A program made the position numbers and the translations under genes. This document shows, piece after piece, positions 1-5,419 of a stretch of 8,743 nucleotides of DNA (the first letter of the stretch is position 1; every line of letters starts with the position of its first letter). The DNA is from FEN-727 sp036508635 (lineage in GTDB: Bacteria; Actinomycetota; Geothermincolia; Fen-727; Anoxymicrobiaceae). The notes below the pieces were generated by a model, which ran no database searches, was not told the DNA's origin, and saw only the letters and a program-made list of their open reading frames with translations. The stretch lies in contig DATCGY010000236.1 in the NCBI GenBank assembly GCA_036508635.1, positions 1 to 8,743 of the forward strand, given 5' to 3'.

Positions 1-664
1 ACGTGGCTCCCTCTGCCAGCCCCCAGCCGCTGTTTGGCTCCGTCGCCCCGATCGAATCGTGGCAATCGACTTTGCCGTCCGCGGTATGCATGTACATCGA
101 GCGCTCCGCGACTATTCCCTGGCCCGACGTGAGCGAGCGCACCTCTGTCGAAACATCCTGGTTGGCCACGTAGTCGTTGACGTGGACCGTCTTCCGCGTC
201 TGCGGGCCGAGAGTCAGCGTCGGACCATCGATCTGCCCTTTGGGCGTCTGGAAATAGAGCCTGGCCCGCACCGTCTTCATGCCGGGATTCAGGACCTGGA
301 CCCACTCGTCGTAACCGGGCCACGTCGCGCCCTCGGCCAGGTACCACTCCTGCGACGTCGATGACGCCCCGATCGAGTCGTGCGACCCCCACTTGCCGTC
401 GGGCGCATTGAAGTACATCGCCCTTTCGGCGCATACGTTAGGCCCCGAGGTCACGGTTATCGCCGTGGAGACGTCCTGGTTTGTCACGTAGTCGTTCACG
501 TGGACGGAGACGCGGGTGTACGCGCCGACCGCGAAGGAAGGCCCCGGCACCTGCCCGCCTCCCGTCATGAAGGTGAGCGTGACGTGCGACGTGCCGCCAT
601 TCGGGTTCTGTACCAGCACCCATTCATCGAAGCCGGGCCAGGTGGCTCCCTCGGCGAGAAGCCA
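1..664 (-). repeat. Tandem ~106-residue protein repeats within the protease gene
   Basis: Three successive units are encoded: unit 1 at 664-347 (residues 397-502), unit 2 at 346-26 (503-609), and the start of unit 3 at 25-1. Each opens with W-x-LAEGATWPG[FY]DEWV and a V-x-NP element. Each full unit also has VHVNDYVxNQDVST near its middle and ERxMY...DGK...HDSIGA near its end. The repeat is visible in DNA too: CACGTAGTCGTT at 167 recurs at 485, exactly 318 bases away. I read these as extracellular beta-rich modules of the kind found in actinobacterial surface proteins, possibly DUF5719-like. The family name is from memory and uncertain. Confidence 0.85.
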
Positions 665-1852
665 GTTCGGGACTGGCGTTCCGTCGGTATTGTACTGTCT
701 ACCGTTCGAGCTCTCGCCGTCCCACGCATAGACGTCTACGTTTCCGTTTGTCGCTCCCTTGGGCACCCTGACCTTGACCTGGGAGTTGGTCCACGATACG
801 ACCGACGCGCTCGACGCGTCCTGGAAGCTTACGCGGGCCGATCGCCTGAGGGCGCCGAAGTTGTTTCCGGAGATGGTCACCAGCGTATTTGTGCCACCGG
901 CGTTCGGGCCGAGGTTCGATACTACGGGGGTGCTGTCGAGGTCGTTGAAGTACCACGCCTCGAGGGCCCACTTCTGGACGAACTTGTAGCTGAGCCATAC
1001 TTTGCCGTTTCCGTTCCAGCCCGGGCCCCAGGAGTTGAGCACCAGGAAACCCCCTTTGCCGGCGCCTCCCGCGTTGTCGTCGTAACCGGCGATGAACACG
1101 CCATGCAGGCCCTCCAACTGGCCGCTTGAATAGGAATCATTGGACAGATAGTAACTGGACTCGGCGTTTCCTCCGTAATCGGGAAAGTCCGAGAAGACCG
1201 GTAAGCCGAGGACGATAGGGTGACCGGCGCTCAACCAGGTCTTCAGCTGACTTACATCGTTCGAGAACGCGTACGGTGCGCCACTCCACGAGTTGACGAA
1301 GAAATAACCCCAGTCGCTGGAGATCTTGTACTGGGCGGCGGCCTGCCTGTCCGTCGAATCAGGCTGCTTGGTGTAATTCGTGTCGTAGGGGAACTCCGAC
1401 CAGTCGCAATCCCCCGAATCGGCGAGGAGCTGGAACGCGTCGTACAGGCTGGCGCCGCCATCGGTGCCTCCGTTTATCTGGTTATAGACAAAGGAGGGGC
1501 TGAACTGGTGTTGCTGGCTGCTCGTGTCCCAGGACGGGTGCTCCACCTTCTCCATCCACGACTTGGCGTAGTAACCGGTCGAGAAGGCCGCGCAACTCGA
1601 AAGCGACCCCTGGTTTTTTATGGGTGGCGCATCAGCCGACAAATCGACTGAAGAGGCGATGGCCCTGCCACCCGACGAGCCCCGGGATTTGAAACGACGG
1701 TCCACAGGCGGCTTGCTGGGCTTCAAACCCAGTTTCCGGCCTGATACGCTGGCGCGTCGCGGGCTTGCCGCGGCCTGGCCCAACGGAGCAAGGGCGGCGA
1801 CGAGCACAAGCGTAACCATTCCCGCTATCAACGCCGTCGCTCTTCTCGTCAT
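1..1852 (-). CDS. Secreted papain-family (C1) cysteine protease with IPT/TIG domain and C-terminal ~106-aa repeats (3' end outside window)
   Basis: The minus-strand frame is open from an ATG at 1852 to the left edge: 617 visible codons, no stop. Residues 1-29 look like a Sec signal peptide: a basic start (MTRR), a hydrophobic core, then AAA before S30. The catalytic domain spans about residues 66-305. Q81 and C87 fit the papain oxyanion Gln and nucleophile (spacing of six), H250 in LHGVFIAGYDD is the general base, and N273 in VLNSWGPGWNG completes the triad. The residue after the Cys is Ala rather than the usual Trp. Only about 37 residues separate the signal peptide from the catalytic core, too short for a classical inhibitory propeptide. 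Residues 308-386 resemble an IPT/TIG Ig-like domain. From W397 a repeat of 106-107 residues begins and is still running at the edge. The inferred role is an extracellular or surface-attached peptidase; the substrate is unknown. The start is supported by the signal peptide, but the ribosome site is weak. Confidence 0.9.
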   Translation of the reverse strand, partial: MTRRATALIAGMVTLVLVAALAPLGQAAASPRRASVSGRKLGLKPSKPPVDRRFKSRGSSGGRAIASSVDLSADAPPIKNQGSLSSCAAFSTGYYAKSWMEKVEHPSWDTSSQQHQFSPSFVYNQINGGTDGGASLYDAFQLLADSGDCDWSEFPYDTNYTKQPDSTDRQAAAQYKISSDWGYFFVNSWSGAPYAFSNDVSQLKTWLSAGHPIVLGLPVFSDFPDYGGNAESSYYLSNDSYSSGQLEGLHGVFIAGYDDNAGGAGKGGFLVLNSWGPGWNGNGKVWLSYKFVQKWALEAWYFNDLDSTPVVSNLGPNAGGTNTLVTISGNNFGALRRSARVSFQDASSASVVSWTNSQVKVRVPKGATNGNVDVYAWDGESSNGRQYNTDGTPVPNWLLAEGATWPGFDEWVLVQNPNGGTSHVTLTFMTGGGQVPGPSFAVGAYTRVSVHVNDYVTNQDVSTAITVTSGPNVCAERAMYFNAPDGKWGSHDSIGASSTSQEWYLAEGATWPGYDEWVQVLNPGMKTVRARLYFQTPKGQIDGPTLTLGPQTRKTVHVNDYVANQDVSTEVRSLTSGQGIVAERSMYMHTADGKVDCHDSIGATEPNSGWGLAEGAT

Positions 1853-2032
1853 AGCAGTACCCGTTCGTCTTTCCGGTTCCGGCGCCGCCGCGCCTTTCTC
1901 CCAGTACGTTTCTCGGCCGTCCAGGCAACCTACATGAGTTTCCCGCGCCAATTCCCGCTTCGATGATGTCAGACGCCGGCGGCGGCGAAGGAGTTCTTCA
2001 ATGCGCGCCGTCGCACACCTTTGAGATCGAGC

Positions 2033-2440
2033 TTATTCGGTCAGTGAATGCCTGGTGCTGTAAGCCCAGCCGTCGAGGATAGCAACCCGCTCCCCGGAGG
2101 AGTTGCGCACTTCCATCTCGTAGTGGAGCGCGCGCCCCGCGCGACCCGCCGCTTTAACCTCAGCCTCGAGATACGTGGTGTCACCATGCGGACCGAGGAA
2201 CTCGATGCTTATGTGGAATGCCATGCACTTGTTTCCGTGCGAGTTCGCGGCAGCCCCAAAAGCGACGTCCGCGAGCCCGAAGATCGCTCCACCATGAACC
2301 GTCCCGAGAAAGTTGAGGTGCCTGTAGTCCAGGTTCATCCTGGCTATCGAATGGCCTTCTTCCACCAGGACGAGCTCCACCCCCAGATGGGACGCGAAAT
2401 TATCCGTCTCTATCAACTGCCTCAACTCTGCATCAAGCAT
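2033..2440 (-). CDS. PaaI-type hotdog-fold acyl-CoA thioesterase
   Basis: This encodes a 135-residue single-domain protein, the normal size for the PaaI/YbgC-like hotdog thioesterases, which hydrolyse acyl-CoA or aryl-CoA thioesters in the cytoplasm. The signature lies in residues 41-60: N43, G46, then H49-G50-G51 and D58 in GLADVA, matching the family pattern N-x2-G-x2-HGG-x6-D, where the Asp is the usual catalytic acid. The later CMAFHISIEFLGP strand and the C-terminal GWAYSTR strand complete the fold. An ATG at 2452 would add four residues (METD). I prefer 2440 because GGAG at 2450-2447 lies six bases before it, while 2452 has only a weak GGA; a stop lies in frame further upstream. It is apparently monocistronic, with its own -10 box at 2495-2490. 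The actual thioester substrate cannot be told from sequence. Confidence 0.88.
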   Translation of the reverse strand: MLDAELRQLIETDNFASHLGVELVLVEEGHSIARMNLDYRHLNFLGTVHGGAIFGLADVAFGAAANSHGNKCMAFHISIEFLGPHGDTTYLEAEVKAAGRAGRALHYEMEVRNSSGERVAILDGWAYSTRHSLTE

Positions 2441-2489
2441 ATCCGTCTCCATGTGTTCCGTCCGGGTTTGCTATCAACGGGCATATGTC

Positions 2490-2495
2490 ATTATA
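2490..2495 (-). promoter_or_regulatory. -10 box of the thioesterase promoter
   Basis: The minus strand reads TATAAT exactly, in otherwise GC-rich DNA, 37 bases upstream of the ATG at 2452. Transcription would start near 2483, giving a leader of about 30-43 bases. No good TTGACA-like -35 is present at 16-19 bases; the best hexamer there is poor. The box may therefore rely on an activator or be weak. Confidence 0.5.
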
Positions 2496-2525
2496 CAATG
2501 CATCTCCCTTTTCCTATGACGAGAG

Positions 2526-2651
2526 TCAGGAGATGATCTGCGGGAAGAGGCGGGATACCATGTCGAGAGCCCGGCCGGGCCAGGTCCGTTCGAACACGAG
2601 CTGTGCGGCATAGACGTACACGGACGGGTCTATGAGGTGCGACGCGTTCAT
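2526..2651 (-). CDS. Doubtful 41-codon ORF, possibly a gene remnant
   Basis: A minus-strand ATG at 2651 is preceded by GGGAG (2665-2661) with a nine-base spacer, and reads MNASHLIDPSVYVYAAQLVF followed by about 20 more residues before a stop. The same frame is open back to 2783, where it would overlap the transketolase leader. The peptide has a plausible soluble composition, but I recognise no family, and there is no strong promoter. It could be a real small protein, the eroded tail of a lost gene, or chance in a GC-rich spacer. Chance or remnant is more likely than a functional gene. Confidence 0.18.
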   Translation of the reverse strand: MNASHLIDPSVYVYAAQLVFERTWPGRALDMVSRLFPQIIS

Positions 2652-2749
2652 CGAATCGTACTCCCACTGGCACCGCTGTGTGCGATCGGGTTCAGCACCG
2701 GGCGCGGGTTCGGCGGCGCCACTTAGTGCAGGGGTCAGCCCTTTTGCTT

Positions 2750-2755
2750 TATAGT
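2750..2755 (+). promoter_or_regulatory. Candidate -10 box for transketolase (also AT-rich on the other strand)
   Basis: TATAGT matches the -10 consensus at five of six positions and sits in the only AT-rich patch upstream of transketolase. Transcription would begin near 2762 and give a leader of about 59 bases that contains both arms of the hairpins described below. The -35 region (around 2727-2732) is not convincing. On the minus strand the same patch reads TATAAA (2753-2748), so it could serve either direction. Confidence 0.35.
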
Positions 2756-2769
2756 ATCGGTTGAAATCT

Positions 2770-2820
2770 ACCGGAGGTTGCACCTTCGGTCCTGATGACC
2801 ATGAAAGGAGCTACCTCCGG
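2770..2820 (+). promoter_or_regulatory. Transketolase 5' leader with competing hairpins around the ribosome site
   Basis: ACCGGAGGT (2770-2778) can pair with ACCTTCGGT (2782-2790): nine base pairs including one G-U, around a three-base loop. The core of the same 5' arm, CCGGAGGT (2771-2778), can instead pair perfectly over eight bases with ACCTCCGG (2813-2820), which ends directly before the start codon. The two pairings exclude each other. In the second, the Shine-Dalgarno AAAGGAG (2804-2810) lies in the loop and the stem abuts the ATG. The GGAG of that site can also pair with CTCC at 2815-2818. The geometry suggests translation control, but no ligand-binding domain of a known riboswitch is visible. 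Confidence 0.35.
2804..2810 (+). promoter_or_regulatory. Ribosome binding site that sets the transketolase start
   Basis: AAAGGAG lies ten bases before the ATG at 2821. The in-frame TTG at 2761 has no comparable site and would add 20 residues that do not belong to the transketolase fold. This decides for 2821. The spacing is at the long end of the usual range. Confidence 0.75.
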
Positions 2821-4815
2821 ATGAAGGCCGGCGAAGACCTCGACCAACTCTGTGTCAACACGATCCGATGTCTGACGGTGGATGCCGTCGAAGCGGCGAA
2901 GTCAGGCCATCCCGGCGCGCCCATGGGCCTGGCGCCGGTCGGCTATACATTATGGACGAGGTTTCTACGGCACAACCCGGCCAACCCCGGATGGCGAGGC
3001 AGGGACAGGTTCATCCTCTCCGCGGGCCACGCTTCGATGCTCCTTTACAGCCTTCTGTATCTGACGGGTTACGAGCTCCCACTTGACCAGATCAAACAGT
3101 TCCGCCAGCTCGGAAGCATCACGCCGGGACATCCCGAATTCGGCGCGACCCCCGGTGTCGAGGTCACCACGGGGCCGCTCGGTCAGGGCGTTGCGAATGC
3201 CGTCGGCATGGCACTCGCCAGGGAGCTCATCGGCGCCAGGTTCAATCAGCCCGGATACGAACTCACCGATTATTACGTTTACGCGATCTGCAGCGATGGC
3301 GACCTCATGGAGGGAGTCGCTTCCGAGGCATGCTCGCTTGCCGGGCACCTCGGGCTGGGCCGCCTGATACTGTTTTACGACGACAACCGCATCACGATAG
3401 AGGGCTGCACCGACCTCACTTTCAGCGAGGACGTACCCGGGCGGTTCCGTTCCTACGGCTGGAACGTTCTTTCGGTGCCGGATGCCAACGACATGGATTC
3501 AGTGGCGGACGCCATCGCCGAAGCGAGGCTGGACGAATCACGGCCGAGCCTGCTGGCCATCCGCTCCAATATAGCGTGCGGGAGCCCTAACCTCGAGGGC
3601 TCGGAAGCCTCGCATGGAGCGCCGCTCGGCCCCGAGGAAGCCGCTCTGACGAGGCAGAACCTCGGGTGGCCCGCTAGCGGCGATTTCTTTGTTCCCGAGG
3701 AGGCGCTCGAACACATGCGCAAAGCGGTCGAACTGGGCCGCCTCCAGGAACAGGAATGGAACGAGCGCTTCAAGGCGTACAGCAAAGACCACCCGGAGCT
3801 CGCCAGCGAGTGGACGCGTGCCATGGACCGGAGGCTCCCGGACGAGTGGTCGGACGCCCTTCCTGTGTTCGAAGCCGGCATAAGCGTCGCTACGCGCTCG
3901 GCGTCAGGCAAGGTCATAGAAGCTGTAGCGCCGGTGGTCTGGGAGCTCATAGGCGGCTCTGCTGACCTGGGCCCCAGCAACGTGACCACTCTAAAAGGTT
4001 ACGAGAGCGTGCGGGGGGGCGATTTCTCCGGGCGCAACATACATTACGGGGTGCGGGAACACTGCATGGGCTCAGTCATGAACGGCATGGCGCGCCATGG
4101 CGGTATCATACCGTACGGTGGCACATTCCTGGTTTTCTCCGATTACATGCGCCCCGCCATCAGGCTCGCCGCCCTCATGAAGCTGAGAGTAGTCTACGTC
4201 TTTACTCACGACAGCCTCGGCGTCGGAGAGGACGGCCCGACCCATCAGCCCATCGAACAGCTCGCCTCGCTGAGGGCGATACCGGGGCTCACCGTCATAA
4301 GGCCGGCGGACGCGAACGAGACCGTCGAGGCATGGAGGGTCGCACTCGAACGCGAGGGACCCACCGCCCTCATACTCAGCCGGCAGGGCCTTCCCGTGCT
4401 GGACAGGAACGGCTTCGCCCCCGCCGAGAGGCTCGCGCGCGGGGCGTACGTCCTGGCAGAAGACAAGAAAGCCCGCATCACACTTGCGGCATCCGGCTCC
4501 GAGGTCGCGCTCGCTCTCGATGCGCGCGAAGCCCTTGCCCGCGATGGGATCACGGCCAGGGTGGTGGACATGCCGAGCTGGGAGCTCTTCGACGAGCAGG
4601 ATGAGTCGTACCGCCTCGAGGTATTCCCACGAGGGATGAAGACCCTGGCGATTGAAGCCGGAGTGTCTCTAGGGTGGCACAGGTATGTTGGCCGGGATGG
4701 CGCGATCATCTCCGTGGACCGCTTCGGCGTCTCGGCGCCAGGTCCCTTGGCCCTTGCTCATCTGGGCTTTACGGTTGAAAACGTCGTCGCTTCGGCAGCG
4801 GCGCTACTCGACTGA
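2821..4815 (+). CDS. tkt: Transketolase
   Basis: This thiamine-diphosphate enzyme transfers two-carbon ketol units between sugar phosphates (for example xylulose-5-P plus ribose-5-P, or plus erythrose-4-P) in the cytoplasmic non-oxidative pentose phosphate pathway. The protein is 664 residues, typical for a single-chain transketolase. The N-terminal ThDP domain shows H30 in SGHPGAPMG, H70 in SAGHAS, the GPLGQG loop (118-123), the metal motif around D159-D161 (CSDGDLMEG) with N189, and H265. The pyrimidine-binding domain has R359, S386, the catalytic Glu E413 in GVREH, H463, D471 and H475 (GEDGPTHQP), and R521. A normal C-terminal domain follows. By alignment from memory these match the E. coli active-site residues. 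No key residue is missing. The one small deviation is Cys-Met after REH, where Phe-Gly is common. It has its own leader and is followed 70 bases later by a lipoprotein gene on the same strand, possibly co-transcribed. Confidence 0.97.
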   Translation: MKAGEDLDQLCVNTIRCLTVDAVEAAKSGHPGAPMGLAPVGYTLWTRFLRHNPANPGWRGRDRFILSAGHASMLLYSLLYLTGYELPLDQIKQFRQLGSITPGHPEFGATPGVEVTTGPLGQGVANAVGMALARELIGARFNQPGYELTDYYVYAICSDGDLMEGVASEACSLAGHLGLGRLILFYDDNRITIEGCTDLTFSEDVPGRFRSYGWNVLSVPDANDMDSVADAIAEARLDESRPSLLAIRSNIACGSPNLEGSEASHGAPLGPEEAALTRQNLGWPASGDFFVPEEALEHMRKAVELGRLQEQEWNERFKAYSKDHPELASEWTRAMDRRLPDEWSDALPVFEAGISVATRSASGKVIEAVAPVVWELIGGSADLGPSNVTTLKGYESVRGGDFSGRNIHYGVREHCMGSVMNGMARHGGIIPYGGTFLVFSDYMRPAIRLAALMKLRVVYVFTHDSLGVGEDGPTHQPIEQLASLRAIPGLTVIRPADANETVEAWRVALEREGPTALILSRQGLPVLDRNGFAPAERLARGAYVLAEDKKARITLAASGSEVALALDAREALARDGITARVVDMPSWELFDEQDESYRLEVFPRGMKTLAIEAGVSLGWHRYVGRDGAIISVDRFGVSAPGPLALAHLGFTVENVVASAAALLD

Positions 4816-4875
4816 TCTGAGGTCCATGGAGGGCAGCCAGGTTCAAGCGTGGAATGATTCAATGAGAACATCACC

Positions 4876-4880
4876 GGGAG
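4876..4880 (+). promoter_or_regulatory. Ribosome binding site that sets the lipoprotein start
   Basis: GGGAG with a five-base spacer precedes the ATG at 4886. Earlier in-frame ATGs at 4826 and 4862 lack such a site and would put a long non-hydrophobic tail before the lipoprotein signal peptide. Confidence 0.7.
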
Positions 4881-4885
4881 TTGCC

Positions 4886-5365
4886 ATGCATCGAGCCTTC
4901 AAGATATCCGTGCTTGCGGCCTGCGTCCTCGCCTTGACGCTGTCGGCTCTTGCCATCTCGGGCTGCGGTAAAAAAACAGCTTCAACGAGCAGCGAGACCC
5001 ATCCGGTCGCCACCCAGGGACAGACCAAGTCGCAGCCCACGTCGGGAAATGCAACCAACAACACCCAGCAGTCCTCGCCGAAAGTACAGCCGATCTCGCC
5101 GAGCAGCGACTCCAACGTAAACGGTGCGATAAACGCCGCGATGGCAAGCGCCAGGGCAAACAACCCCTCGATCGGAGAATTGAGCGTCCTCGCGGTCAAG
5201 GTGGTCGATGGCTGGGCCAGGGTGGACATGCAGCCCACAGACAGATCTACTGACGCTGCTACGTGGCTTCTGAAGAAGGAGAACGGAAGCTGGACGGTAG
5301 TTGATTTCGGGACCACGGTGGTGCCTTCCGACCATCCAGATGCCCCCGCCGAAGTATTCCAGTAA
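4886..5365 (+). CDS. Small secreted lipoprotein, function unknown
   Basis: This encodes 159 residues. Residues 1-26 form a lipoprotein signal peptide: MHRAFK, a hydrophobic core, then a lipobox ISGC with C27 as the lipidated residue. Residues about 30-78 are a Ser/Thr/Gln/Asn/Pro-rich, low-complexity tether with no expected structure. Residues about 79-159 form a small globular domain ending in VVDGWARVDMQPT and WLLKKENGSWTVVDFGTTVV. This alternating 'gain/write' beta pattern is common in short lipoproteins of actinobacteria and Firmicutes, where strands carry 'W-A-x-V' and 'G-x-W-x-V-x-D-F-G' elements. I cannot assign an enzymatic role. It would sit on the outer face of the cytoplasmic membrane. 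It follows transketolase by 70 bases and converges with the kinase gene. No promoter of its own is evident. Confidence 0.82.
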   Translation: MHRAFKISVLAACVLALTLSALAISGCGKKTASTSSETHPVATQGQTKSQPTSGNATNNTQQSSPKVQPISPSSDSNVNGAINAAMASARANNPSIGELSVLAVKVVDGWARVDMQPTDRSTDAATWLLKKENGSWTVVDFGTTVVPSDHPDAPAEVFQ

Positions 5366-5391
5366 GGCAGGGCGCAAGAGGAGCACCTGCC
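5366..5391. terminator. Weak stem-loop in the convergent gap
   Basis: GGCAGG (5366-5371) and CCTGCC (5386-5391) form a six-base stem with a 14-base loop directly after the lipoprotein stop. A run of six T lies at 5410-5415, too far (18 bases) for a textbook intrinsic terminator. A second inverted pair, CGGAGT (5401-5406) with ACTCCG (5422-5427), encloses the T run. Either may help end transcription of the two converging genes, but neither is a clean terminator. Confidence 0.25.
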
Positions 5392-5419
5392 GGCGGTATG
5401 CGGAGTAGATTTTTTCAGG

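Noticed and set aside
1..664. Regular repeats near the left edge as a possible CRISPR or non-coding repeat array
   Set aside because: The period (about 318-321 bases) is a multiple of three, is in frame, and conserves protein motifs. It is an intragenic protein repeat.
59..1651. Several plus-strand ORFs of 60-250 codons
   Set aside because: They lie antisense to the protease, whose frame shows a signal peptide, full papain triad and repeats. Their translations are Arg/Val-rich with no recognisable domain, as expected from the opposite strand of GC-rich coding DNA.
1853..2032. Search for a protease promoter or thioesterase terminator in this gap
   Set aside because: Only short GC palindromes (such as CGCCGGCG) and weak TTGGCG-like hexamers without a matching -10 were seen; nothing is strong enough to call.
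2048..2536. Plus-strand 162-codon ORF over the thioesterase
   Set aside because: It is antisense to a clear hotdog domain, runs through that gene's promoter, and shows no family features.
2526..2783. Full 85-codon minus-strand reading as a gene
   Set aside because: It would overlap the transketolase leader, and its first half is Ala/Pro/Glu-rich with no domain. Only the shorter 41-codon form with its own ribosome site is listed, at low confidence.
2761..2820. TTG start giving transketolase 20 extra residues
   Set aside because: The extension does not belong to the fold, lacks a ribosome site, and lies in the leader hairpin region. The ATG at 2821 has AAAGGAG before it.
4685..4885. Lipoprotein reading extended upstream into transketolase
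   Set aside because: It would overlap transketolase out of frame and bury the lipoprotein signal peptide. GGGAG before 4886 fixes the start.
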